From: Gallionellaceae bacterium
Lineage (GTDB): Bacteria; Pseudomonadota; Gammaproteobacteria; Burkholderiales; Gallionellaceae
Direction: 5' to 3'
Length of the DNA: 14,824 nucleotides
Assembly: GCA_031277195.1 (NCBI GenBank)
Contig: JAITMU010000040.1
Span: forward strand, 1-14,824
Below the pieces are notes generated by a model, which was given only the letters and a program-made list of their open reading frames with translations, was not told where the DNA came from and did no database searches. The stretch's first letter is position 1; each line of letters begins with the position of its first letter. The translations under genes and the position numbers were made by a program. Below are positions 1-6,081 of this stretch, one piece after another.

Positions 1-63
1 AGCGCAGAAATTACGTTGGTCGCTGGATGTGGATCCGATGGAGTTTTAAGGTGGGGATGGGTG

Positions 64-220
64 GAACCACAGGTAGTGTCTCAGTTTGAATTTTTTGACC
101 TGTTCCGTCGTCCTCCCCGTCATTCCAGCGAACGCTGGATTCCAGCGTTCGCTGGAATGACGGCGGGAAGTGGAAAGGAATCCCGTCAAAAATTTCAAAC
201 GGAGGCACTACCGAACCACA
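64..220. mobile_element. MITE-like element (72-212) with its 8-bp target duplication
   Basis: The element spans 72-212 (141 bp). Its ends are imperfect inverted repeats, 72-99 against 185-212: 25 of 28 positions match, starting GGTAGTG. It is flanked on both sides by the same 8 bases, GAACCACA, at 64-71 and 213-220, which is what transposase-mediated insertion leaves behind. There is no room for a transposase, so it would move only in trans. An 8-bp duplication is compatible with several insertion sequence families (IS66, ISL3, IS1595 and others), and I do not recognise the terminal sequence well enough to pick one. The centre carries a separate perfect palindrome (117-163). Boundaries, inverted repeats and duplication were all read directly from the sequence. 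Confidence 0.85.
117..163. repeat. REP-type palindrome inside the MITE
   Basis: Two perfectly complementary 23-base arms (117-139 and 141-163) are separated by a single base. The core is CATTCCAGCGAACGCTGGA. Read through in one frame it gives RWIPAFAGMT, a string often seen in spurious small proteins of proteobacterial genomes because this palindrome family is widespread. It could form a very stable hairpin in RNA or a cruciform in DNA. It has no following T-tract, so it is not an obvious intrinsic terminator. Confidence 0.85.
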
Positions 221-338
221 TACTTTCTTCCAGGAAGTCGAGGATAGTTTTCTGCACAATTTTCATCATCCGCTACTAGTCCTCTGACACAAGCTGTAAA
301 ATCCTCAACTTCAGCAAGCAATCCATTCAAGGAATCCC

Positions 339-1079
339 ATGAAATTTTCCGAGTTAACCCTGCCCACCCTGCCGCGCCCCGTCAAAGCCTTGTTCATCGG
401 CTATTTGCTGGCCGTTGGTCTAGGGCTGTGTGTGGCGGGCATGCAGATCATGCTGACGCACGGCATGGCGGACGGCAAATCCGGCTTGTCGCTGGATGAC
501 ATTGTGTACAGCTACTACGGCCATCGCGACGGCAGCACGATCGAGAGCAAGTTGAACGGCTCGATGAAGGAAATGGCCGAGCCGGAAGTTCGCCTCGACA
601 TCATCAAATGGGCGCGCAACGGCGCGCCGGAATCCGAATGGGAGCCGCACTTCAAGGGCGTGTTCGGCCAGTATTGCGTGATGTGTCACAGCACCATGCC
701 GGGCATTCCCGATTTCAGCAAATACGAGGAGGTGAAGAAACTCGCCGAAGTCGATACGGGCGCGAGCGTGCCATCGCTGACGCGCGTGTCGCATATTCAC
801 CTGTTTGGCATCAGCTTCATTTTCTTCTTCATGGGACTCATCTTCTGTTTCGCCGTCGGTGTGCCGGAATGGCTGAAAGTTCTCGCCATCTCCACGCCAT
901 TCGTTTTCCTGATCGTGGACGTGCTGTCTTGGTGGTTGACCAAATGGAGCCCCGGCTTCGCCTGGCTCACCATCATCGGCGGCGTGGGCTACAGCCTGGC
1001 GTCAACCTTCATGTGGGTTGTCAGCATGTATCAAATGGTGATCATGCCGTGCCGCGCCAGGGAGTCGGGCGCGCAATAG
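339..1079 (+). CDS. Membrane-anchored c-type cytochrome-like protein, four predicted helices
   Basis: The 246-residue protein has one CXXCH haem-attachment motif (C113-V-M-C116-H117). A basic N-terminus precedes a first membrane helix (about 16-39), then a roughly 110-residue hydrophilic segment with the haem motif, then three more helices (about 153-174, 178-200, 207-232). By the positive-inside rule the haem segment faces the periplasm, where c-type haem is attached. H152 and H154 at the start of helix 2 lie on the same side and could be distal haem ligands (inference). The start is supported by AAGGA at 329-333, five bases upstream. Homologues in betaproteobacteria are, as I recall, often mislabelled 'elongation factor-1 alpha' or left hypothetical. 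The stop codon overlaps the GTG start of the next gene, so the two are probably translationally coupled. A -10-like TAAAAT at 297-302 has no good -35 partner. The role is not established; a membrane electron-transfer protein is the likely class. Confidence 0.8.
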   Translation: MKFSELTLPTLPRPVKALFIGYLLAVGLGLCVAGMQIMLTHGMADGKSGLSLDDIVYSYYGHRDGSTIESKLNGSMKEMAEPEVRLDIIKWARNGAPESEWEPHFKGVFGQYCVMCHSTMPGIPDFSKYEEVKKLAEVDTGASVPSLTRVSHIHLFGISFIFFFMGLIFCFAVGVPEWLKVLAISTPFVFLIVDVLSWWLTKWSPGFAWLTIIGGVGYSLASTFMWVVSMYQMVIMPCRARESGAQ

Positions 1080-2482
1080 TGTCTGCGGTTTTTCTCGACA
1101 TCCTGCGGCGCGTCGCCGGTGCGGATAACGTCCTGACCGGCGACGCGGCGCAACCCTTCTGCACGGATTGGCGCGGTCGCTATCGCGGCGCGGCGCTGGC
1201 AGCGGTGTTTCCGGCGGACACGCAGCAGGTCGCGGAGATCGTCAAACAGTGCGCGGCGCACGGTGTCGCCATCGTGCCGCAAGGCGGTAACACCGGCGCG
1301 TGCGGCGCGTCGGTGCCGCTGACGCAAGGCCCGCCGTGCATCGTGCTCAATCTGTCGCGCATGAATCGCATCCGCGCCATCGACGCCGCGAATTACACGA
1401 TGACGGTGGAGGCCGGTTGCAAGCTGGCGGATGTCTGCGCCGAAGCGGAGCGGGCGGATCGTCTGTTTCCGCTCGGCCTCACCGCCATCGCGCCGCACTG
1501 CGAAATCGGCGGCAATCTTTCCACCAATGCGGGCGGCATCGGCGTGTTGCGTTACGGCAACATGCGTGACCTTGTGCTCGGCGTGGAAGCCGTGCTGCCC
1601 GATGGCCGCGTGTGGAACGGGTTGCGGACGTTGCGCAAGGACAACAGCGGCTATGATCTCAAGCAGTTGTTCATCGGCGCGGAAGGCACGCTGGGCGTCA
1701 TTACCGCCGCCGTGCTGAAACTGTTCCCGCGCCCGCGCGCCACCGTGACGGCCTGTGCCGCCGTGCGCGACCCCGCCGCCGCCGTGGCGCTGCTGGCGCA
1801 CTTGCGCGCCGTTTGCGGCGACCGTATCAGCGCGTTCGAGCTGATCTCGCGCACCGGCCTCGAGCTCGTGTTCCGGCACATTTCCGGCGCGCGCGAGCCG
1901 TTCGCCGAAAAGCAGGAATGGATGGTTCTCGCGCAGCTTGCCGACCCCTTGCCGCTGCCGCTGGATGCGATGCTGCGCGACGCCCTGCAAGGATTCGACG
2001 GCATCATCGAACACCGCGTGACCACCGACGCAGAGACGGCGGAAGCCTGGTGGATGTTGCGCAAAAACCTCAGCGAAGCGCAAAAGCGCGAAGGCGTCAG
2101 CGTCAAACACGACATCGCCGTGCCGGTCAGCCGCGTGGCGGAATTCGTCGCCCAAGCCGACGCCGCGCTGCGCGCCGTCTGGCCGGACATCCGCATCGTC
2201 GCCTTTGGTCATCTGGGCGACGGCAATCTGCATTACAACGCCTCCCTGCCCGACCCCGCCGAAAACGCCGACTTCATTGCGCGCCACGAACATGAAGTGA
2301 ATCGCATCGTCTATGGCGTGGTCACGCAATTCGGCGGCAGCATCAGCGCCGAGCATGGTCTGGGGCAGTTGAAGCGCGAAGAAATTACGCGATACAAAAG
2401 CGAGGTTGAGCTGGAATTGATGCGCGCGGTTAAACGCACGCTCGATCCGCAGGGTTTGATGAATCCGGGGAAAGTTGTTTGA
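1079..2482 (+). CDS. FAD-binding oxidoreductase, GlcD / D-2-hydroxyglutarate dehydrogenase family
   Basis: The 467-residue flavoenzyme is predicted to oxidise a 2-hydroxy acid (D-lactate, glycolate, D-2-hydroxyglutarate or similar). The N-terminal FAD domain of the vanillyl-alcohol-oxidase fold shows VPQGGNTG (66-73), the segment IGGNLSTNAGGIGVLRYGN (143-161) and FIGAEGTLGVIT (198-209). The C-terminal FAD-oxidase domain shows GHLGDGNLHYN (377-387) and SAEHG (423-427); H378, H385, E425 and H426 are the usual substrate/metal-site residues. It ends in the family's typical LDPQGLMNPGKV. I chose GTG at 1079 because family homology begins there and because its G is the last base of the upstream TAG. 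The frame stays open upstream, but that stretch is a shadow of the cytochrome gene. The length is normal for single-subunit family members. The exact substrate cannot be read from sequence. The electron acceptor may be quinone or the adjacent membrane cytochrome (inference). Confidence 0.9.
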   Translation: MSAVFLDILRRVAGADNVLTGDAAQPFCTDWRGRYRGAALAAVFPADTQQVAEIVKQCAAHGVAIVPQGGNTGACGASVPLTQGPPCIVLNLSRMNRIRAIDAANYTMTVEAGCKLADVCAEAERADRLFPLGLTAIAPHCEIGGNLSTNAGGIGVLRYGNMRDLVLGVEAVLPDGRVWNGLRTLRKDNSGYDLKQLFIGAEGTLGVITAAVLKLFPRPRATVTACAAVRDPAAAVALLAHLRAVCGDRISAFELISRTGLELVFRHISGAREPFAEKQEWMVLAQLADPLPLPLDAMLRDALQGFDGIIEHRVTTDAETAEAWWMLRKNLSEAQKREGVSVKHDIAVPVSRVAEFVAQADAALRAVWPDIRIVAFGHLGDGNLHYNASLPDPAENADFIARHEHEVNRIVYGVVTQFGGSISAEHGLGQLKREEITRYKSEVELELMRAVKRTLDPQGLMNPGKVV

Positions 2483-2572
2483 GAATCTGCGGCACTTGTT
2501 GGGGTTCGCCTGTGGCTTACGCTAACCTGGGTGGGTTCGCGGGTAGACGATTTCCCCTTTGAGGTTATCAGG

Positions 2573-2965
2573 ATGAATATGAGAACCGCACAATATCCGC
2601 TTTGGTTGAGGAAAATAATCGAACCGATTCATTGCAAGTGGGAGAGGCTGTTAGGACGTTTGCCCCACCCAGCCATTAAGAAAGGAGATCGGTTTGTGAC
2701 TTTGAGCGAAACACCTGCTACTGGCCTTATCCACTGGCAGACATCGTTCACAGGCAATTTCGAATGCAAAATTCCCCAAGGAACGGTTCTAGTTGCTACG
2801 CATGATTCGGCAACCGTATCTACTGGCTTTGATGTTAAGCCCGTAAACTACGAAGAGCTAGAAGAGAAGCTCGTTCCTGAAATCGACAGAACTGCAGACA
2901 AATACGACGGATACTCTTTTACCATGGGATACGGGGAAACCGACAAATATATCAAGTCAATTTAA
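2573..2965 (+). CDS. Hypothetical protein, AT-richer than its neighbours
   Basis: A 130-residue protein that I do not recognise. The start is set by GAGG at 2561-2564, eight bases upstream of ATG 2573; an earlier in-frame GTG at 2531 lacks a comparable site. There is no signal peptide or clear membrane helix. The N-terminus (1-30) is basic and aromatic, the middle (36-92) looks beta-rich, and an acidic stretch, NYEELEEKLVPEID, lies at 92-105. The end is rich in Tyr and Gly. There are two cysteines, C21 and C65. Two 60-base rows I counted (2581-2640 and 2701-2760) are 43% and 48% GC, well below the flanking genes, which suggests a different origin. It stands alone: 90 bases after the FAD enzyme, and followed by a large palindrome rather than by another gene of its operon. 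It reads as a real gene (good ribosome site, varied composition), but no function is assigned. Confidence 0.65.
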   Translation: MNMRTAQYPLWLRKIIEPIHCKWERLLGRLPHPAIKKGDRFVTLSETPATGLIHWQTSFTGNFECKIPQGTVLVATHDSATVSTGFDVKPVNYEELEEKLVPEIDRTADKYDGYSFTMGYGETDKYIKSI

Positions 2966-2999
2966 CGGCGCTATCGCGCTGAACGCGATCCGAGTAAAT

Positions 3000-3081
3000 G
3001 TAGGCTGGGTTGAGCAACGCGAAACCCAGCATTGCAAACTGTGGTGCTTTGCTGGGTTTCGCGTTGCTCAACCCAGCCTAC
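3000..3081. repeat. Long palindromic repeat with 32-bp arms
   Basis: Arms 3000-3031 and 3050-3081 are perfectly complementary over 32 bases around an 18-base loop. The core, GGCTGGGTTGAGCAACGCG, resembles the dispersed palindromes common in betaproteobacterial and other proteobacterial intergenic regions. It lies 34 bases after the stop of the hypothetical gene and about 150 bases before tpiA. The RNA hairpin would be very stable and could protect or end the upstream transcript, but there is no T-tract on either side. The 8-mer ATCGCGCT occurs on both sides (2973-2980 and 3085-3092), though not flush with the arms, so I do not claim it as a target duplication. Confidence 0.9.
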
Positions 3082-3163
3082 GAAATCGCGCTTCATTCCA
3101 ACTTGCACGCCTCGCTACCTTTTGTAAGAAACCCGCTCCACGCGGAACATAAGCCAACACGAA

Positions 3164-3192
3164 TTGACCGCTCGGACTTTCGCAGGTAGCAT
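3164..3192 (+). promoter_or_regulatory. Candidate sigma-70 promoter for tpiA and downstream genes
   Basis: TTGACC at 3164-3169 matches five of six -35 consensus bases. It is 17 bases from TAGCAT at 3187-3192, which matches four of six -10 bases. This predicts a transcript start near 3199 and a leader of about 33 bases before the tpiA ATG. It lies in the only sizeable gap upstream of the tpiA-secG-tRNA-nuo series. It is a by-eye call, and such matches arise by chance. Confidence 0.4.
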
Positions 3193-3231
3193 CGCGGCCT
3201 TTCGTTGTCTTAATTTTGAGGGCTGCATCGG

Positions 3232-3987
3232 ATGCGTCGCAAGCTGGTTGCCGGAAACTGGAAAATGCACGGAGCGCTGGCGCAAAACGAAGTTTTGCTG
3301 AATGCGGTGGCGGCGGGCATGGCGCAAATGCCGGGCGCGGATTGCGCGGTGTGCGTGCCTTTTCCTTATCTCGCGCAGGCGCAGAAACAGTTGCAGGGCA
3401 GCGCGGTGCAGTGGGGAGCGCAGGACGCGCACCAGCTCGCGCAGGGCGCGTTTACCGGTGAAGTCTCCGCAACGATGTTGAAGGATTTCGGTTGCCGCTA
3501 TGTGATTGTCGGGCATTCGGAGCGGCGCAGCTTGTATGGCGAGAGCAGCGCGCTGGTGGCGGAAAAATTTGCCGCCGTGCAGGGCGCGGAGTTGATCCCC
3601 ATCCTGTGCGTGGGCGAAACGCTGGAGCAGCGCGAGGCGGGCGAAACCGAGCGTGTGGTTGCGGAACAACTGGATGCGGTGACGGCGACGCTGGGTGTGC
3701 AGGCATTGGTCAAGTCGGTGATTGCTTATGAGCCCGTGTGGGCTATCGGCACCGGCAAGACTGCCACACCGGAACAAGCGCAGGCGGTGCATGCGTTCAT
3801 TCGTGAGCGCATCGCCGCACAGGATGCTACAGTGGCGCAGGAAGTGCGTATACTCTACGGCGGCAGCGTGAAGGCTGCGAATGCGGCGGAATTGTTTGCG
3901 AAGGCGGACATTGATGGCGGTTTGATTGGCGGCGCATCGTTGCAAGCCGACGATTTTCTGGCAATATGCAAGGCCGCGCAAAATTGA
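3232..3987 (+). CDS. tpiA: Triosephosphate isomerase
   Basis: A cytoplasmic enzyme of 251 residues that interconverts dihydroxyacetone phosphate and glyceraldehyde 3-phosphate in glycolysis, gluconeogenesis and the Calvin cycle. The TIM-barrel signatures are complete: substrate-binding N9 and K11 in GNWKMHG, catalytic H95 in VIVGHSERR, catalytic E167 in AYEPVWAIGTGKTA (165-178, including the mobile loop 6), and phosphate-binding YGGSVK (209-214) and GGLIGGASL (229-237). The length is typical for bacteria. ATG 3232 is preceded by GAGGG at 3218-3222, nine bases away. It leads a co-directional series; secG starts 24 bases after its stop, so the two are probably co-transcribed. A tpiA-secG-nuo order is common in betaproteobacteria. 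Confidence 0.98.
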   Translation: MRRKLVAGNWKMHGALAQNEVLLNAVAAGMAQMPGADCAVCVPFPYLAQAQKQLQGSAVQWGAQDAHQLAQGAFTGEVSATMLKDFGCRYVIVGHSERRSLYGESSALVAEKFAAVQGAELIPILCVGETLEQREAGETERVVAEQLDAVTATLGVQALVKSVIAYEPVWAIGTGKTATPEQAQAVHAFIRERIAAQDATVAQEVRILYGGSVKAANAAELFAKADIDGGLIGGASLQADDFLAICKAAQN

Positions 3988-4011
3988 AGATTTTGAACAA
4001 GGGCATGTGAA

Positions 4012-4350
4012 GTGGAAACGATAGTCTGGGCAATACATTTGTTGACGGCAGCGGTGTTGATTGGCTTGGTGCTGATGCAGCACGGCAAGGGCGCGGATAT
4101 GGGCGCGGCGTTTGGCTCCGGTTCGGCTGGCAGTCTGTTCGGCTCCACCGGCTCTGCCAATTTTCTGAGCCGCAGTACGGCAGTTGCCGCGACGGTGTTC
4201 TTCATCACCAGCATGACATTGACCTATCTGTACACGAGTTCGCCCGGCTCCCAAGGCGGCGTAATGAGCAAACCGAATATCGCCGCGCCGGCTGTTCCGG
4301 CTGCAGGCAACGACGCGGGTGGTTCCCAATCGGGAGAAATACCGCAATAA
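4012..4350 (+). CDS. secG: Preprotein translocase subunit SecG
   Basis: A small inner-membrane subunit (112 residues) of the SecYEG protein-export channel. Two membrane helices (about 3-22 and 55-75) flank the conserved cytoplasmic loop LMQHGKGADMGAAFGSG (21-37), which is diagnostic for SecG. A Ser/Gly/Ala/Pro-rich low-complexity tail follows (77-112), as in other proteobacterial SecG proteins. The start is GTG, supported by AAGGG at 3999-4003 eight bases upstream and by the Met-Glu-X-Ile-Val beginning usual for the family. It sits between tpiA and tRNA-Leu, only 19 bases before the tRNA. Confidence 0.96.
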   Translation: METIVWAIHLLTAAVLIGLVLMQHGKGADMGAAFGSGSAGSLFGSTGSANFLSRSTAVAATVFFITSMTLTYLYTSSPGSQGGVMSKPNIAAPAVPAAGNDAGGSQSGEIPQ

Positions 4351-4369
4351 TTACGCTCAGTGGCGAATT

Positions 4370-4454
4370 GCCGATGTGGTGAAATTGGTAGACACGCTAT
4401 CTTGAGGGGGTAGTGGCGAAAGCCGTAGCAGTTCGAGTCTGCTCATCGGCACCA
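4370..4454 (+). tRNA. tRNA-Leu (anticodon GAG)
   Basis: An 85-base tRNA including an encoded CCA (4452-4454). The acceptor stem is GCCGATG (4370-4376) with CATCGGC (4444-4450). The anticodon stem is CTATC (4397-4401) with GGTAG (4409-4413), containing one U-G pair. The loop is TTGAGGG with anticodon GAG at 4404-4406, reading CUC/CUU leucine codons. The T arm is AGCAG-TTCGAGT-CTGCT (4427-4443). The long variable arm TGGCGAAAGCCGTA is as expected for a leucine tRNA. In E. coli the GAG leucine tRNA (leuU) also lies next to secG, so this is old synteny. No plus-strand terminator follows it. Confidence 0.97.
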
Positions 4455-4462
4455 TAAAAAAT

Positions 4463-4492
4463 AACGAGACCCGAACCAAAGAGTCGGGCGTT
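4463..4492 (-). terminator. Hairpin whose T-tract lies on the minus strand
   Basis: AACG (4463-4466) plus CCCGA (4470-4474) pair with TCGGG (4484-4488) plus CGTT (4489-4492), leaving a 3-base bulge and a 9-base loop. On the plus strand the hairpin is followed by AAATAAAATAAA, with no U run, so it should not stop tRNA-to-nuo transcription. Read on the minus strand it is followed by ATTTTTTAT, the form of an intrinsic terminator. No minus-strand gene is apparent here, so it may stop antisense transcription or act in tRNA 3' processing (inference). A -10-like TAAAAT at 4496-4501 lacks a convincing -35 box. Confidence 0.35.
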
Positions 4493-4524
4493 AAATAAAA
4501 TAAACTTTGGGTTGCATTGGGAAG

Positions 4525-4548
4525 CGGCGTTCGCAGCAAAGAACGCCG
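4525..4548 (+). promoter_or_regulatory. Leader hairpin just upstream of the nuoA ribosome site
   Basis: CGGCGTTC (4525-4532) and GAACGCCG (4541-4548) form a perfect 8-bp stem around the loop GCAGCAAA. It ends six bases before the AGGAG (4554-4558) that serves nuoA. It could affect mRNA stability or translation of nuoA, but no regulator or ligand is implied by the sequence. Confidence 0.45.
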
Positions 4549-4564
4549 AGCGGAGGAGCATGCA

Positions 4565-4921
4565 ATGTTGGAAAACTATTTCCCGGTGCTGTTGTTCATT
4601 GTCGTCGGATTGGCAATGGGTGTCGCGCCGCTGGTTCTCGGTCGTCTGTTGGCGCCCCATCGCCCCAACGATGCCAAGTTGTCTCCTTACGAGTGTGGTT
4701 TTGAAGCGTTCGAGGACGCGCGCATGAAGTTCGACGTGCGCTATTACCTCGTCGCCATCCTGTTTATCCTGTTTGATCTGGAAATCGCCTTCCTGTTTCC
4801 CTGGGCGGTGGTGCTGAAGGAAATCGGCACGTTCGGTTTCGTCTCGATGATGGTGTTCCTCGCCATTCTGGTGGTGGGTTTCATTTACGAATGGATGAAA
4901 GGCGCGCTGGAATGGGAATGA
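4565..4921 (+). CDS. nuoA: NADH-quinone oxidoreductase subunit A (NuoA, ND3-type)
   Basis: A membrane subunit of complex I (118 residues) at the junction with the peripheral arm. Three helices (about 6-28, 62-84, 91-110). Between helices 1 and 2 is the conserved cytoplasmic loop with SPYECGFE (40-47), equivalent to the ND3 loop near the quinone site. The acidic DLE (71-73) in helix 2 is the family's conserved charged patch. I start at ATG 4565, giving MLENYFPVL, because AGGAG at 4554-4558 is six bases upstream and the length then matches the family. The frame is open to 4517, but that would add 16 unconserved residues. First gene of the nuo series. Confidence 0.97.
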   Translation: MLENYFPVLLFIVVGLAMGVAPLVLGRLLAPHRPNDAKLSPYECGFEAFEDARMKFDVRYYLVAILFILFDLEIAFLFPWAVVLKEIGTFGFVSMMVFLAILVVGFIYEWMKGALEWE

Positions 4922-4952
4922 TCGCCATGACACACGTCGGGAGGTTCTGCGC

Positions 4953-5435
4953 ATGAGCACGGAAGGCGTGATGAAAAAAGGGTTCGTCGTCACCTCGATC
5001 GACACGGTGCTGAACTACGCGCGCACCGGCTCGCTGTGGCCGATGACATTCGGCCTGGCCTGCTGCGCGGTGGAGATGATGCACGCCGCGCTGCCGCGTT
5101 ACGACCTTGACCGCTTCGGCGCTGGCGCATTCCGCCCCAGCCCGCGCCAGTCTGACGTGATGATCGTCGCCGGCACGCTGTGCAACAAGATGGCGCCCGC
5201 GCTGCGCAAGGTGTACGACCAGATGCCGGAACCGCGCTGGGTGATTTCCATGGGTTCCTGCGCCAACGGCGGCGGTTACTATCACTATTCCTATTCGGTG
5301 GTGCGCGGTTGCGATCGCATCGTGCCGGTGGACATCTACGTTCCCGGCTGCCCGCCGACTGCGGAGGCGCTGTTGTTCGGCGTCATCCAGTTGCAGAAAA
5401 AAATCACCCGTACCAACACCATCGCGCGCGGATGA
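4953..5435 (+). CDS. nuoB: NADH-quinone oxidoreductase subunit B (NuoB, PSST-type)
   Basis: A peripheral-arm subunit (160 residues) that carries terminal cluster N2 and forms the quinone pocket with NuoD. The four N2 ligands are visible: tandem C37-C38 in GLACCAVEMM, C103 in MGSCANGGGYY and C133 in VPGCPPTAEAL. The N-terminal half of the fold (GSLWPMTFGL and RFGAGAFRPSPRQSD) is fully conserved. GGGAGG at 4939-4944 is eight bases from ATG 4953. It sits 31 bases after nuoA and 7 bases before nuoC. Confidence 0.98.
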   Translation: MSTEGVMKKGFVVTSIDTVLNYARTGSLWPMTFGLACCAVEMMHAALPRYDLDRFGAGAFRPSPRQSDVMIVAGTLCNKMAPALRKVYDQMPEPRWVISMGSCANGGGYYHYSYSVVRGCDRIVPVDIYVPGCPPTAEALLFGVIQLQKKITRTNTIARG

Positions 5436-5442
5436 TGCCCAT

Positions 5443-6072
5443 ATGACAGCCCATCTCGATCAATTGAAGAATGCGCTCGACGGTGCGCCCGGCACGGTGG
5501 TCGAGCGTCTCGGCGAACTGACGCTGACGCTCCATCGCGCTGACGATTTGCTGCCGGTGATGGCGCGCTTGCGCGACGACGAAAGCCTGCGCTTTGAATT
5601 GCTGACGGACGTGTGCGGCATGGATTATTCCGCCTACGGCAGCGACATCAGCGAAAACGGCGCGTATTTCGCTGCGGATGACGCGCCGGCGAAATTCCCC
5701 CACCGCTTTGCTGCGGTCTATCACCTGCTTTCCACTGCGCATAACCATCGTCTGCGCGTGCGCGTGTTCGCCGAAGACGACGCGCTGCCGACGGTGGAAT
5801 CGGTCACTGGCATCTGGCCGAACGCGAGCTGGTACGAGCGCGAAGCGTTCGACCTGTTCGGCATCGTGTTCACCGGCCACGCCGACCTGCGCCGCATCCT
5901 TACCGACTACGGCTTCATCGGCAATCCGTTCCGCAAGGATTTCCCGCTGTCCGGCAACGTCGAGATGCGCTACGACGCGGAACAGCGTCGTATCGTTTAC
6001 CAGCCCGTGTCGATAGACCCGCGCGAGATCACGCCGCGCATCGTGCGCGAAGAACATTACGGGCGGCATTAA
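5443..6072 (+). CDS. nuoC: NADH-quinone oxidoreductase subunit C (NuoC, 30 kDa)
   Basis: A separate peripheral-arm subunit (209 residues), not fused to NuoD as it is in E. coli. It holds no cofactor and packs on NuoD. The 30-kDa-subunit signature is present: SWYEREAFDLFGIVFTGH (129-146) followed by DLRRILTDYGFIGNPFRKDFP (148-168). ATG 5443 follows the nuoB TGA by 7 bases and has only a weak ribosome site, so translational coupling to nuoB is likely. A 152-base gap containing a long palindrome separates it from nuoD, the only large gap inside the operon. Confidence 0.97.
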   Translation: MTAHLDQLKNALDGAPGTVVERLGELTLTLHRADDLLPVMARLRDDESLRFELLTDVCGMDYSAYGSDISENGAYFAADDAPAKFPHRFAAVYHLLSTAHNHRLRVRVFAEDDALPTVESVTGIWPNASWYEREAFDLFGIVFTGHADLRRILTDYGFIGNPFRKDFPLSGNVEMRYDAEQRRIVYQPVSIDPREITPRIVREEHYGRH

Positions 6073-6081
6073 AATGAAAAT

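Larger units (their letters stand above)
1..338. other. Gene-poor stretch upstream of the cytochrome gene
   Basis: Apart from the MITE (72-212) and its palindrome I see no supported gene. Short frames on both strands cross the repeat and owe their length to it. Bases 221-328 may hold the promoter of the cytochrome gene, but no convincing -35/-10 pair is visible. On the minus strand a short frame starting ATGATG at 269 has an AGAGGA ten bases upstream, but it ends after 24 codons inside the MITE. Confidence 0.6.

Noticed and set aside
117..163. Intrinsic terminator at the REP palindrome
   Set aside because: The stem is strong, but no T-tract follows on either strand.
295..302. Promoter for the cytochrome gene at TAAAAT
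   Set aside because: The -10-like box (297-302) has no acceptable -35 sequence 16-18 bases upstream, and the TG before it is not at the extended -10 position.
608..1078. N-terminal extension of the FAD enzyme frame
   Set aside because: It overlaps the cytochrome gene in another frame, is Arg/His-rich and unlike the family. The GTG at 1079 gives the conserved beginning and a stop-start overlap.
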